A stretch of 64,000 nt of DNA from Sarcomyxa edulis (taxonomy: Eukaryota; Basidiomycota; Agaricomycetes; Agaricales; Mycenaceae): positions 1 to 64,000 of the forward strand of contig QUOL01000030.1 of assembly GCA_009761415.1 (NCBI GenBank), given 5' to 3'. The notes beneath the pieces were generated by a model. The model saw nothing but the letters and a program-made list of their open reading frames with translations, was not told the origin of the DNA and did not search any database. Made by a program: the position numbers and the translations under genes. Positions 1-51,554 of the stretch are shown piece by piece (the stretch's first letter is position 1; every line of letters begins with the position of its first letter).

Positions 1-77
1 TTATTGATTGTAAACCTATCTTATTAGAAAAGTTCAATTTGTTAAAAAAAAAATATAGAATTTAAAGATAAATCTAA
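1..77 (-). mobile_element. cox2 intron 4, 5' part only
   Basis: After the codons for HQWYWS(Y) the expected cox2 continuation (EYSD) is absent and AT-rich sequence follows to the window edge. The intron class cannot be judged from 77 nt. Confidence 0.6.
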
Positions 78-98
78 ATAAGACCAGTACCATTGATG
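78..98 (-). CDS. cox2: cox2 exon 4 (HQWYWSY)
   Basis: Encodes HQWYWS(Y), the aromatic stretch found near the CuA domain in all Cox2 proteins. It joins in phase to exon 3, which ends KVVG. It is followed by a new intron, so it is at most about 21 nt long. Confidence 0.85.
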
Positions 99-742
99 CA
101 AGATAAAAAAAAATTTTTTTTTATCATTTCGACTGTACATTAAGCAATATAAATTTATTTTATTTAAAGATAATATTTTATTGTTAAATAATATTTATAT
201 CACCCACCAGTGACCCAGTCTGTAGCGATCTTAAATAGACCGACGGTCTTTAGTAGAGTTACTATTTAACCGTTTTCACTAGTGTCGCCAAAGGAATTTT
301 ATAAAATGTATTCCTTAAAGAATTTTGTCAAATTCTTAGAGAGATAAAAAAATATTTACATCTCACGACTATCATATATATGTGCTTTTTTTAATTCTTT
401 TTTTTTTATTTATTATAACTATTACACTCTTTTTTTTTTTAGTTAGGCGTAGATAAAGGAAAACAAGGAAAACTTAAGAATAAGTGAAAACCTTTTTATA
501 GTTGTTGTTGTTGCTGCTAATACTACAAGAAGAAAGTAAAAAAAAAATAAAAAGTGTAGCGAGTAAAAAGAACTTTTAATTCAAGGCTTTAAAAAAATAA
601 ACCCACTTACCCCCTTTCAAAATTTTTATTTACACAAAAGGTAAACGTAGGGAAGATTGAATTATGTTGTTTTTGACCTCGATTATTAACCAAGGTGTCT
701 TTTTTTTTATTTAATATACATGATTTTAGGCCATTTTTTAAA
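99..742 (-). mobile_element. cox2 intron 3, group I, no ORF
   Basis: Group I core at 128-300, with the motif GACTGGGTCACTGG (P7 5' strand) and its partner TGTACAGTCG. An almost identical block of about 100 bp is found in cox1 intron 11 (27930-28050). No reading frame of note. Confidence 0.8.
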
Positions 743-781
743 ACCTACTACTTTAATTGTAAGTGTTGGTGATATTACTTC
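743..781 (-). CDS. cox2: cox2 exon 3 (EVISPTLTIKVVG)
   Basis: Thirteen codons, EVISPTLTIKVVG, match the conserved Cox2 stretch between the second membrane helix and GHQWYWS. The upstream intron ends in G, as group I introns do, and the exon ends in T. Confidence 0.9.
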
Positions 782-1848
782 CTAATTGACCTCCCCCACT
801 TAAGAAAAAGGTCTGGACTATATCTTACTTAATAGTTGATAGCTATAAAGTTATATCATGTAGTCTCTGAGGAATAGTCTTTTCCTGCTGATTGTACTAA
901 TATAAAAATTGTGACTTTATAATGTTAAATTCCATACAAAATATTGCAGGGGATTAACATGATTAGATAAAGTATTTTATATTTAGAGTAGGTTCCAGCA
1001 AATAGATATATTTTAAATGAACAAAGTGAGTTGTTTTATTTGTATAGTCGAATTTTATATGCAAATTCGGGTAGGATATGAGGCGCTAAAATAGATCGTA
1101 GTAATGGCATAGATGCTGCAGTTACGTAGATTACAGGTTGCCCTTTGTGTGATTGCATATTGCAGATTAGGCCAAAATTATAGTGAAGAATTCCGAAAAG
1201 TTGAATTACGTCGACTTCCGTGAAGCCTTTAGTATGGAAATAGAAACCAGATTGAGCATGAGATCCATCATCCATCGCCCAAATAGAAAGAGCTAAAGGA
1301 TCTAATAGATAAATGAATTTCATAGGAATTAGTTTGATTCGATAACCATCTACTAAAGGGTAGAATAATTCGTAGAAGAATTGGTAGAAAGGGTACGATC
1401 GTGTTATTACTTGCATTGTAGCAATATGTGTACCTTTCCGAATATAAAGGTTTAATCGAGGTAAAGATTGGCAGTAGGCTCCCAGTTCTGTAAACATAAA
1501 CCAGGCGTACCCAAAACGTTTGAATGTTTGGGTAAACACGAAGTAAGGGTTAACATAAGACCAGGTTTTACCTAGCCATCCATCTCCAAGAATGCTACCT
1601 GGTTGGTCATATGTATATGACCTACAGGGGAAGGCGGATTGATCGAGCTCGTGACGTAAGAACTGTCCAGTTACGACACCACTGGTTAAGTTTAATTCCT
1701 AAATCCAACCAGGTGCTCCAAAAGGTACAATATCTGTACAAGTTGAGTGTAATTTTTTAACGGGAATAGCTTTAATTGCAGCTACTCCGGCGGCCATAAC
1801 CTGAAAATTACTATAATTGACTAACATATCTAAAACTTCTAAGTTAAA
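782..1848 (-). mobile_element. cox2 intron 2, group I with LAGLIDADG ORF
   Basis: The core lies 3' of the ORF: S-like GGACTATATCTT at 813-826, R-like TAGTCTCTGAGG near 857, Q near 886 and P near 991 (all read on the + strand). The intron interrupts Cox2 between LMD and EVIS. Confidence 0.85.
1036..1848 (-). pseudogene. LAGLIDADG endonuclease in cox2 intron 2, one in-frame TAG
   Basis: The frame is continuous with cox2 exon 2 and runs 270 residues. The C-terminal half has the second LAGLIDADG-type motif (WAMDDGS) and the typical end SILAPHILPEFAYKI, so this is a LAGLIDADG_2-type homing endonuclease and possible maturase. One TAG lies in frame about 50 codons after the exon, followed by an unbroken reading frame. 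If TAG is a stop, only downstream re-initiation could give protein. No TAG occurs in cox1, cox2 or atp6 exons, so I read it as a nonsense mutation rather than a code change. Confidence 0.75.
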
Positions 1849-1932
1849 ATCCATAAGGTATAGTAATCTGAATGAAGGGAAAGCGATAGCTATTAATATT
1901 AATGCAGGTGTTACTGTTCAAACTAATTCTAA
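1849..1932 (-). CDS. cox2: cox2 exon 2 (second membrane helix)
   Basis: Encodes LELVWTVTPALI to LLYLMD. The W in LVWTV is TGA, direct evidence that UGA is tryptophan. 28 codons, in phase with both neighbours. Confidence 0.93.
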
Positions 1933-2593
1933 CACTGTCGCCAAATTATTTTTTTTTTGGTTGGATTATCTCTTTATCTTTTTATATCTTTTTCAGATTG
2001 CAAGATATTTCACGTGTAATCTCTGAGGGTTGTATAATCTCTATCTAACTGATTAGTCAAACTCCCTGCTGATTATTATATTGCCTTTAGAATTTTCACT
2101 ATAAAAATTTTATATTCTCTAAGGTTTAAATAGTTTTCAGCATATAGTGAAATTTAAATCATAGTTTTTCTAAGTAAAGTTTATTTAGTTGAAAATTTAT
2201 ATTTTTAGTCTAAAATTATTAAAGGCAGAAAAAAGGAAAAACTATAGGCAAAAGGGTAGAAAAAAACTAAAAAAATTTTTTTTTAGGCCGATATAAAATA
2301 ATTTTTAAATCTATTAGAGAGATCTGCAGATTACCTTACGTACTTTTCATCTGCGAGCTTATTACTTAACATGTAAATACCTGATTTACCTTTTGTTTTT
2401 CTTAATAATAGATTTTCTCAATGAATAAATGTTATGATAAAATTTTACTTAAATACTTTTATTATTAGTATTATTGCTTCACTAACTAAATCTGAAGGAT
2501 TAACAGGTATGTTAGAATATAACCGTTTACTAGCAAGTACTATATAATCTAATTGGCTAATTTTAGTTTTAGATAACTTTTGAATTAGGCACA
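1933..2593 (-). mobile_element. cox2 intron 1, group I
   Basis: S-like GGATTATCTCTTT near 1960, R-like TAATCTCTGAGGG near 2012, Q-like CCTGCTGATT near 2069 and P near 2133 (+ strand). A short open stretch lies near the 5' end but shows no endonuclease motif. Confidence 0.75.
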
Positions 2594-2839
2594 GTTTGTA
2601 CCGTGGTTTAAATATTTGTGAGCAATTGGGTGTTTGTTTGTATTGTAATAATAGACAATAGAAAAAAGAACCCAGAAAACAGAAACACTAATAACAATTA
2701 AATAAAAACCAATAGTATTATGTAGTGTAACTAGCCCAGTAAATCCTGGAGCAGCACTATCTTGAAAGCCTAATTGCCAAGGTTGAGGTGCATCATTATA
2801 AATAATATTAAAAATTGAAAAAATTTGTTGCAAAGACAT
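2594..2839 (-). CDS. cox2: cytochrome c oxidase subunit 2, exon 1
   Basis: ATG start at 2839. Encodes the N-terminus with the hallmark DAPQPWQLGFQDSA, the first membrane helix (FYLIVISVSVFWVLF) and HGTN before the intron. Cox2 is the CuA-bearing subunit of complex IV in the inner membrane. 82 codons. The C-terminal CuA ligands lie outside the window. The gene is followed, in transcription order, by nothing visible because it leaves the left edge. Confidence 0.95.
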
Positions 2840-3245
2840 TATTTATTAATTTTAATTACTATCAGGCTTAATTTATTTTTTTTTGTCTCTTTGTTACTTT
2901 GCTTAGTTTATTTATATTATAACCTTGTTTCTTTTTTTGTTTTAATTTTCACCATTGTTTATTACAAGAGGTAAAGAATAAAGAAGGACAAAGTTAAAAA
3001 ACAAAAAAGGTTATAAATAAACAAATCAAAGAAAAGAAAATATGTCATAAACATATAAGAGCTAAATATCCTGTGATACGCAAATCACAAATATGCGTTA
3101 TTTAAGAGCTAAAAATTATATAATTAAAAATTCAATTGAGTTCTTGGGCTGGTTAAATTCAAATTAGTATTACAACCCATTTATTTTTTTTTTCTTTTTA
3201 AGTTGGTCGGTGGGATTCGTATTGATTTTCTTGCTTTTTTGTACC

Positions 3246-3400
3246 GCTGAAAAAAAAGAATTTTTTTTCTGACCCTTGGCCGACCCTTCAGGTACGACAG
3301 GGGAAGGCCCAAAAAAAAGAATTTTTTTTTTCGACCCTAGCAACGTACTAAAGCACTGGCTTAGGGTAAAAAAAAAAAGTTTTACTTTTTTTTTAAACGC
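3246..3400. repeat. three A-run/T-run hairpin elements
   Basis: 3246-3272, 3308-3334 and 3365-3400 each have a run of 8-11 A, a short loop such as GAA or GTTTTAC, then a run of 8-9 T, flanked by small G/C-rich patches (CCC, GGG). They belong to the dispersed family described under findings. Confidence 0.8.
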
Positions 3401-3861
3401 AAGGGCTAATTTTTTTATTTAATTATAAAAAAGAAAAGTCCCATTTTAAGTGTTCTAGAAAAAAAAAATACGAAAGACCAAAGACCTAAATAAGTAGCTG
3501 GGCTTAAAAAAGATTAAATAGTAGGGTTAAATTTAAGAGCTAAATAAGCAGAATTACCAATAGCAAAGGGCAATTAAAAAAAAATATAGTTTAAGAGAAA
3601 AGTTTTTTTATTTATATAATTATTTAATTCATATAACGGATAATGATATTTTAAGATTTATCTTTTGTTATTCTTTTATTACTAGTCCAATTAGACTGGT
3701 TTTAAAACCATGCATGTTGTTTCTTATTAAGCCTAATTTTTTTTTGTTTTATTTAGCCGACCATGTGGTTAAAAAAAATCACAATGCTGCTTCTAAACCA
3801 AAAAAAGATAAAATTTAAGTCTGTGTGTATAATTTAAATAAATTTTAGAATAAAATCTAAA

Positions 3862-3995
3862 GAGTAAAGGATTCGAACCTTATAAAAAAAATTCACGGCT
3901 TAAGTCACCTGCTGCTGCCATGTCGTAAGTATCTGTATTCTACGTTTTTTGTACAGGCTATAAGAACCGACATGAAGGAAAGTAAGCGCTCTTTT
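3862..3995 (-). other. tRNA-like T arm, gene not resolved
   Basis: Minus strand carries AAGG-TTCGAAT-CCTT, a textbook T arm, followed by CTCTTT, which could pair with AAAGAG about 120 nt upstream. I could not fold a convincing D arm or anticodon arm, so this may be a broken or intron-bearing tRNA gene. Confidence 0.25.
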
Positions 3996-4786
3996 TTATT
4001 TTTGTTTATATTAAAATTATTTTTTTTTTGCTTACCTTTTTAGCTAACTCCCTGTTTAAAATTTTTGCTGAATAATTTTTGTTTCTTACCCTGGGTCTTG
4101 TTTTCCTTTTTATTTTGTCTTTAAGTTATTCGTACGTGCTGCTCATCTCGAACCACAGGAAAAAAAAAAGAACAGAAAACCGGAGAGAAATGAGAAAATC
4201 GGATGGTGTTCAAGGCAGTATCAGCTATGTTAACCTTGTAACGCAACACTATTTGGATAAAAGCCGACAATAACAGTTTTTTTAATTTCAAGTACAAGAT
4301 AAAATGAATAAGGGGTTAATTAGGGGGTAAAAATAGGCGGATTAAAAAAAAAAGTGATTTTTTTTAAGGCCTGATTATTATAATGATAGTACAAAATTAA
4401 AAATATTATGCTAATACAGCAAAGGTAATTAATTAAATATCTATTAGAATAAAAGTAAAAAAAATTATAATATTATGCTAATTAAGCACAGGTAATTTAA
4501 TTAATTTAAGATCTAAATAAGATAGAGATGAAAAAAAAAGCTGACAAAATGGGAAACTGCTTTCGCGCAAGGGGTACATTAGAAATTTAAAATAGGCTAA
4601 ATAGTATCAACCTAACATCAGTAGATTTCTTAAATACTAATATTTAAATAACCCAGCTAATACAATAAAAGCACTAAAATAAGTATCTTTAAATAAATAA
4701 ATGAATAAAAAACATATAAAAATTATCTGAAATAGCAAATAAGATAGCAACAAAAAGTCATATACTGATTTATCTTTTTCTGATAA

Positions 4787-4909
4787 TTAAGCTCTAACTC
4801 TTTTTATTTCCTCTAAAGCCCTGTTTTTACTACTATTGCTTACAAGCTGTTTTATATAAATTCCTAATGTAGCAGCAACTAAAATCATACCTAAACTATA
4901 GTACTTAAC
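4787..4909 (-). CDS. small possible membrane ORF downstream of cox1
   Basis: An open frame of about 40 codons ends in TAA at 4787. It reads KLVKYYSLGMILVAATLGIY, a likely membrane helix, then a charged tail ending KRVRA. An ATG five codons upstream of this stretch is separated from it by TAA, so a start would have to be non-AUG or the internal GMI methionine. I do not recognise it. Confidence 0.25.
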   Translation of the reverse strand, partial: VKYYSLGMILVAATLGIYIKQLVSNSSKNRALEEIKRVRA

Positions 4910-4978
4910 TAGTTTTTAAAATTTATTCATTTTATACTTTATTTTTTATTTTTTTTTAGATTTGCTCTAAAAATAAAG

Positions 4979-45043
<40,065 letters not shown>

Positions 45044-45645
45044 CGGAGAGCAGAGATTGGTAGTTAAAAACTAGACGTTATAGGTTAAATTTTTTAAGGG
45101 TCTAATAAGTAATTAGCTTTAATTAATAAATATTATATAATATAGAATAGAAAAAAATAAAATAAAATAAAATAAATATATAAGTTATAGTTATTCTAAA
45201 GCAAAATTAAAAAGGAAGAGAAAAAAAGTACCTTGTTAAATTAACATTTTTTTATTAATTAACTTATTTATGTTATCATTGCATCACAATACATAAATTT
45301 TTTAGTTAGGCCTAAACCATAATACCCTATTTCCCTATTTTCCTTCTTAAATATTTTTTAACTTTTAATTTATTTACGCACCTTCTATTTAACTATTTTA
45401 TATTATAAAAACAAAAATAAGTTTTTTTAACAGTAGGTATACTAGGTTTAACGTAAATCTATAATTTATTCTTTTTTTTTTAACAGCCCGTTTATTTATT
45501 TATTTTATATTCTATTTTATTTTTTGTCCTTCTTAAGAGTAGATCTGATTTGATAAAAAAAAAATCAAATCTGATCAAAGTAAAGAAGAGAAAAATATTT
45601 TTTTGTTCTGTTTTATTTAACTATTAGCTAAAAAAATAGATTTAT
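45044..45645. other. AT-rich region upstream of cox1
   Basis: No gene seen. Contains a stem with AATCAGATCTGATTT-like arms near 45545-45580. Promoter elements could not be recognised. Confidence 0.5.
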
Positions 45646-45729
45646 CGGGAATGAGGCGAGTCGAACACCTAAGAACGATTAGTTCTAACAATTAGCAATT
45701 GTCTTAACATACCAAATGTAAACACTCCC
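45646..45729 (-). tRNA. trnS(gcu): tRNA-Ser (GCU)
   Basis: Acceptor GGGAGTG/CATTCCC, anticodon stem GACAA/TTGTT with loop TTGCTAA, long variable arm AGAAC...GTTCT, T loop TTCGACT. Confidence 0.93.
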
Positions 45730-46001
45730 TATTGCTTAATATAATTATTCTGTATTTGTATTTTTTTTTTATTCTATAAGCATTTCCTACGTTAAATAGT
45801 TACAGAGTCTAAACCTTTTTAGCTTTTTCTTTTTTTATAGCTAGGTAAATTTTAAAAAACCATCCTAAAAATATACTCCTTTTATACGAAACTTATGTAT
45901 ATTAGATCTTTATTCTATTTTAATCATTTATTTTATATACAAGTTTATTTTTGTTTGTTTTTACTTTTTTTTTATTTAGTTTTTCCTTTTTTTGTTGTAA
46001 C

Positions 46002-46073
46002 TGATCCTTATCAGAATCGAACTGATACTGACTTCTCGAAAGGAAGTTATACGAACCACTATACTAAAGGACC
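46002..46073 (-). tRNA. trnE(uuc): tRNA-Glu (UUC)
   Basis: Acceptor GGTCCTT/AAGGATC, anticodon arm ACTTC-CTTTCGA-GAAGT, T arm ATCAG-TTCGATT-CTGAT. Confidence 0.95.
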
Positions 46074-46145
46074 GACCTAAAACCTTAAAAGTTACTTTAT
46101 GTGTCTGTCTTTTGTTTATAACAAAACTTGAAACTGGAAAATGTA

Positions 46146-46217
46146 TAGGGTGTAAGAGATTCGAACTCCTGTAATACTATGTGTAAAATAGGCTCATAAC
46201 CATTCTGACAACACCCT
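46146..46217 (-). tRNA. trnV(uac): tRNA-Val (UAC)
   Basis: Acceptor AGGGTGT/ACACCCT, anticodon loop TTTACAC, T loop TTCGAAT. One mismatch at the base of the anticodon stem. Confidence 0.92.
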
Positions 46218-46550
46218 AGAATAAATATAAATATTAAATTTTAAAATCTTTATTTATTTTTTATATATCTAGATATCTATTTATTTTAAATGTTTTTAAG
46301 ATATTTATAAATTTTTTTTAAAACCATTTTTTAATGTTTTTAATTTACGGGCCTACTTTGATTGTTCTTTAACCCCTTTTTATATTTATTTATATTTATT
46401 TATATTTATTTATATTTATTTATATTTATGAGCCGGTCTAGCTTAACGTAGATTAAAAAAAAGACAAGATAAAAGAAAAACCAAAAGTAGAACAAAAAAG
46501 TTTAGATTTTTGTTTTCAAGTCTAAGGGGGTTTAAATACTTTGAGTTTAT
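46218..46550. repeat. AT-rich spacer with TTTATTTATA tandem repeat
   Basis: About five 10-bp units at 46378-46432; no gene. Confidence 0.75.
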
Positions 46551-47389
46551 AATACAGCAGCACTTTCCAGTACGGCTACCTTGCTATGACTTTTGAGATG
46601 TCACCAAAATAGGTTAACTACCACTAGTAAGCTTCACATAGATGTTTTTTTACATAAATAACTTTCTTGAACAAATAAACGGAAATTTTTAATCTTAATT
46701 CATAAAATAATATAAGACTATCTATAACCGTAGGTTTTTTCTAAAATCAGTCCGATAAACTAAATAACCCACTATACTAACCAAAAAAAAAAGCATCCCC
46801 TAAATTGCCCGATTTTACCAGCATTAACTGCCAAAAATAATTTTAAGTCTGTTAGTAATTATTTTTAGGCTTTTGTTTAGGATTTGTTTTGTTATAAGGT
46901 TTGTGAGTCGGGAAATAAGAAATAAAGGTTAATAGTAGAGTCCCCTTACATAGATGTAAATTTTTAGTCTATAAAACTACACGCAATTCAAACATTTTCT
47001 TTTACAATTGAAAAGTCATTTTATTTTTATCTAACTTAATTTAACTGATATTAATATAACTACTAACATAAAAAAAAGTAAATTAAGATATTATTAGTGT
47101 ATTCTATGAAATAGTACAAACTTCGTGAAGAGTAGTGTCCCCTACCCCGGCTCCGCCCCAGCGACAGACAGTTAGTTCATCCCGAATTATAACTTCACCG
47201 TTGCGGTAATGATCAACGATTACTCGAAATTCCTTCTTCATGACGCCAAGTTTCAGGCGGCAATCCGTTTTTAATTATATGTATAACTTTCTTTAATGAT
47301 TAGCTCTTCCTTTATACCTTATATTTAAAAACCTACTAAATATAAAAGTTCGGATTTTGCGTCACTTTGTAAAAGCTCTTGTGGCACGT

Positions 47390-48689
47390 CTATCATGGAA
47401 TGTCAAATTTAGCATTCAATTATTTATTAAAACTTTATAGTTTTCTATCTAGATTCATTCCTTCAACTATTTTAATAATAGTATTTAAACCTTCGGTTTC
47501 TAAATGGACTTTATTCTTAACTAATCCTGCCACTTTTTTAAAATCTTCAAAATCTAAACTCTTTACTCCAAGTATAGGATACTGAGTAAAAAAAGGTATG
47601 ACTTTATTTTCAATATCAAAATAGTTTTTAATTTGAAGTAAAGCCGTATTATTACTATCGGAACAATGCACAGAAACATCTTTACTACTATTAAGTAAAT
47701 TATATTCTATTAGGTTAGGTAAATTAAAGTTTAACTCTTTAAAGTAATTAGCCATACCCTTTAATAAAGCTGTATCTCTGATATGTAAACAAGTACCAAA
47801 AATTAATCTAACTCTCTTACCTACTTTATTTGTGCTTTTTTCAATAGATATACAAAAAGTAGAATCACCTGTGACAAAACCAGATATTCAAAAGGGATCT
47901 TTTATACCTTTAAATTGATATTCGGGTCTAGCTAATGGCACAATATTAGGGAAAGCAACTCTTAAGTCAGCAGGTAAACCTTTATTAAGACTAGCCTTTA
48001 AAGCTAAAATCTGTTCAAGACCTGCTTGAGTCAAATGAAGTTTTTGTTTGATTAATTTTTAGCCTTGTTCAAATAATAAAAAATCAGGATTTTTAGCACT
48101 AATTAAAGGGTATTTTTTAAAATGATCTATAATTACTTGCAATTCTTTAACATTATCGACTCTAAATAAAGCGGTAGTTGAACTATTTTTTCTAACTTTT
48201 CCTACACCTAAGGTTTTTTTAATTTTTTTCAACAATTCAATATCTTTAATGTGTATATGAATAGAAAAATAAGCTGTCACTCTTCATTTTAATTTGGAGT
48301 TTTCATCTTTATAAATAGAAATTATAAATGAAGATTCTGCATCAGAAAAACCGGTAATAAATCAAGGATTTAAATTTGAGTTTTCCAATAAAGTAGAAAA
48401 GGTTCTAGAAAATAATTGAGAAGCTGGGATTTTGATTTGATAGTTTCTTTCACAACCCATTAGAGTACACCTTAACTTATTATGTTTAAATAAGTAACTA
48501 CCGTCTACTCGTTGCTCTTTTACAGATTCAATATTTTCTATTAAATCTGATTTAGATCCGCGATTGCCCATTACGTTTTCACTTATCTTATGACTTGTTA
48601 CCATACCTGAGTGATTAGTTCAGCCACTTATAACCTTTCGACTATAGCTTGGTACTATAAGCTTTAGGGTGTTCCCGGAGTTTGATAGT
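47390..48689 (-). mobile_element. rns group I intron with LAGLIDADG gene
   Basis: Interrupts GGGCTACA|ACGTGCCACAAG, the helix next to the 1230 region of the decoding domain. CCGGGAACACCC block near 48675. Its 5' 240 nt nearly match cox1 intron 23. Ends CATGATAG. Confidence 0.87.
47435..48604 (-). pseudogene. LAGLIDADG endonuclease in rns intron, one TAA
   Basis: 389 codons in one frame with a single TAA at 48059 between the two domains. Motif 1 PWFITGFSDAESSFIISI, motif 2 PFWISGFVTGDSTFCISI. Leader MGNRGSKS / VKEQRVDGS / [17 protein letters not shown] is typical of this intron family. If the TAA is real the protein is halved. Confidence 0.85.
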
Positions 48690-49432
48690 TGTAGCCCGTT
48701 TAGAGTTTTCCCACAACTCATACCAGCCCAGCCCATGAGGGGCATAACGACTTGTCTTCGCCCCAAGTATATCTTTATAGAGATAGACTAATTTGCTAAG
48801 AATAAATTAACAACAGGGATTTTGTCCGTTAGTGGATTTAACCTGACTTCTCACGACACGGACTGACGACAGCCATGCAACGCCTGTATCAGCGTAAATA
48901 AAATTTTGTTTTACTTACTCCTTTATTATTATCTGGTTTATTTAATACTAATTATGAAATTATGTAAAATAAATAAAATAGTTTTAAAAGTGTGATATGC
49001 AAAAGCTGGTAAGATTTTACGCGGATTATCGTATTAAATAACATGCTTCACTTCGTTTGCTTCGAGACCGACTAATTTTTTTGGTTTCGACCTTGCGGTT
49101 GTAGTATCAAGGCGGAATGGTTCACGCGTTAACATCGTCATCAATTATTTAACTAACAACTACCATTCATCGTTTACAGTGGGAGGTACCTGGGTATCTA
49201 ATCCTATTTCCTATTCCCACTTTCGTTTCTGAGCGTCAATCATTAATGGAAAAAAAGTCTTCACCTTTAGAATTCTATTCAGTTTTTGCGGATGTTAACC
49301 CTACTCTAAATATTCTTTTTTCCTCGGTAAGATTCAATCTTTTACTCACATTATTTTTTTATGTTATTAATAATTGAAGTTTTATATTTGTTAATACGTT
49401 TTAGAAGCTAATTTACCCCTAAAACCATTTAC

Positions 49433-49462
49433 CTTAGTCTTCATGTTTAAAACATGAGATAC
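49433..49462. repeat. palindromic element in an rns variable segment
   Basis: CTTCATGTTTAAAACATGAG. Shows insertion in structural RNA as well as in ORFs. Confidence 0.8.
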
Positions 49463-49619
49463 AATTTTATATTCAAAATATTCTCTTTTTTTTATATTTA
49501 ATTAAAACGACTTTAATCTCTATAAAACATAAGAGGTACAATTAAAACAAAACAAACTCAAAGCCAAAGCAAAGAAACGCAAAGCAAAGCCAAAGCAAAG
49601 AAACGAAAAAAAGATTTTT

Positions 49620-49682
49620 TTTTTTTTTCTTAGTTCTTAGTTCTTAGTTCTTAGTTGTTTCTTAGTTCTTAGTTCTTAGGTT
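49620..49682. repeat. TTCTTAG short tandem repeat
   Basis: About seven imperfect copies in the expanded rns segment. Confidence 0.8.
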
Positions 49683-50715
49683 AAGGTTATATATTATTAT
49701 ATCCTTTCTTTTTAATAAATTTAATTGAAATAATTTTATTTAAAGACGTTATTATTTAAGATTGTAAAACAACAAGCTATTAGAAAAAAAAATGTTTTCA
49801 AGAAGCCTACAGACCCTTTACGCCTGTTTAAGATGACTAACGTTCGCGTTTCTGGTCTTACCGAGTCTTCTGGCACCAATTTTTGGACAACACTAATAGT
49901 AAGGTGATATCATTTTTTTTCCCTTACGTTATCCCGCTCTACCTCCGACAGGATGGTATTGAAGGATTTCAGTTAGCTAGTTCACTCTTTCGAGCATTGA
50001 CTAATATACTTGACTGCAGGCAGAACTTCTACTAGGGGCATTTCACTCCCAATGTGGTCAACAGCTCTTTCAAGCTTAACTTCTGATCATCGGCTTGTTG
50101 GGCATTTACCCCACCAACTACCTAAACAGAGCAAATCGGATCATATAGCGGAAAAATTCCTTTATTAATAATAATAGCTATTTTATTTTTTTACTTGAGT
50201 GTTATAGCGTCTCACCTTTCCTACTTTAAATGTATTTTTATATTAATTGTTTAACTTTGTTTAAGTCCATACTATTTTAGCAGTATGGTTAATTAATAAA
50301 ATTTTAAAGTGAATTATATTTTTAGTCTTTATATTTCATATTTAAATGTTAATAAAAAGAGTTTAGATATTTATATCTATAAAGATTAATTTATTATATA
50401 TACTTACAAAGATCTGAAATAAATATATAAAATAAATTACAAGAAAGGACCCTGTATTCTAATTTTGTATTTTGAATAAGATTTTTTTGTTTTCAAGTTA
50501 CAGGGCAGTAAAAATATCCTCAAATTAGGAGGTCTATAAGGTACCTAAATTTACAATACTCACCTTTACACCTTGATCTATATTAGTTTAATAATTTTTG
50601 ATATTTTTGAATAGTATTAATCATACAGCTATTATTAAACACTTTAAGAACAATAGATTCGCATGTCTTAAACTACTGAAAAACGTTCAGTCGGAACCAA
50701 AATTAAATTCTCGAC

Positions 50716-51367
50716 TAACTTTAAACAATTTTTTATAATTGTCGTATTTTATTTGCTTAATGCAATATTTATTATCTCTTTTAATAATACAATTTTTTAA
50801 CTTTTTTTTTAGGCGCTTGACTATTGCCTCAACCTGATCACTGACTCAACCTGAGTCAGAGTGAAACAAAAAGTGAAACTTTTTTTTTTTAAGGGCAAGG
50901 CAAAGGGCCAAGGGACAGAGGGTGGAACGAGATACTTCTTGAACCAAAGGGTCTAAAAAAAAAATAAGTTGGTCATACATATATGATTTACAGGGGTTAA
51001 AAAAAAAGTTCAATTAACTTTAAAGAAAATAAAACAAAAAAAAGTGTAGGAAACACCAGATATAAATTAAATTATTTAAATACAAATTAGAAAATATAAA
51101 TACATTAACAAAGATAAATTATAAACAAGGGGATTTATTTAGTTGCAATTTATTAAAAAGAATTTTTTTTTCTTTAAAAAAATGTTACAGCTAAACCCAA
51201 AAACCAGATTGAAGAAAAAAAAAATAAGTAGGAAAAACTATAGGGAAAAAAGAAAAAAGAAAAAGGTAGCAGTTTTGTTATTTTTAGATTAGGTGAAAAA
51301 AAAATTGAAAAATTTTGTTTAACCAACAAAGAAAAACTAAAGTACTATATTATTTTAAAAGGTGCAA
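50716..51367. repeat. spacer with degenerate hairpins
   Basis: 50819-50930 combines CCTCAACCTGATCACTGA, an A-run/T-run hairpin (50866-50893) and AAGGCAAAGGGCCAAGG, the same flanks that border elements at 25840-25915 and 42850-42960. No gene. Confidence 0.65.
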
Positions 51368-51441
51368 GGGTAAAATCAGAGATTTGAACTCTGTTCCACG
51401 TTGCCACAAAACGTCATTTTACCAATTAAACTAATTCTACC
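51368..51441 (-). tRNA. trnH(gug): tRNA-His (GUG)
   Basis: Acceptor GGTAGAA/TTTTACC, anticodon arm ACGTT-TTGTGGC-AACGT, T arm CAGAG-TTCAAAT-CTCTG. Confidence 0.94.
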
Positions 51442-51554
51442 TCTTTTATCCAACATTGATCCAACCTTTATCCAACTTTTTTTATTTTTTATTTTTTCTT
51501 TTTATTTCTTTGTTTATATTAAATAGCTGTTGTATAGTTAAAGTTTTATAAGGT

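Larger units (their letters stand above)
2840..4786. other. intergenic region between cox1 and cox2
   Basis: AT-rich, without a convincing gene. It contains three A-run/T-run hairpins at 3246-3400, a stem-loop near 3690-3712, a degenerate direct duplication of about 35 bp (4404-4440 and 4470-4505, around ATATTATGCTAAT) and a tRNA-like T arm at about 3862. A 64-codon plus-strand frame at 4079-4273 starts with TTG and resembles nothing I know. Confidence 0.6.
46551..50715 (-). rRNA. rns: small subunit ribosomal RNA with one intron
   Basis: Conserved blocks on the minus strand: GGTGCCAGAAGACTCGGTAA (530 loop, near 49870), TGGCTGTCGTCAGTCCGTGT (near 48880), GGATTGCCGCCTGAA region near 47260, and the 3' end AAGGTAGCCGTACTGGAAAG near 46570. 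The 5' end near 50715 carries AGTTTAAGACATGCGAATC. Length is inflated by the intron (47390-48689), an expanded segment at 49300-49790 with TTCTTAG repeats and a palindrome (49433-49462), and a short insert before GGGCTACA near 48695-48730. Ends are approximate. Confidence 0.93.

Noticed and set aside
1695..1705. TAG read as leucine (chytrid-type code)
   Set aside because: One TAG interrupts an otherwise open cox2 intron ORF, but no exon of cox1, cox2 or atp6 uses TAG as sense; atp6 ends in TAG. A nonsense mutation is simpler.
4079..4273. Plus-strand 64-codon frame in the cox1-cox2 spacer
   Set aside because: TTG start, no recognisable family, no similar frame nearby; hydrophobic part is due to T-rich sequence.
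45895..46080. Plus-strand 61-codon frame
   Set aside because: Overlaps trnE on the other strand and is low-complexity upstream.
48723..48735. rns intron 5' junction after GGGCTGGGCT
   Set aside because: Joining there would lose the ACA before ACGTGC; the junction at GGGCTACA (48690) restores the expected rRNA sequence.
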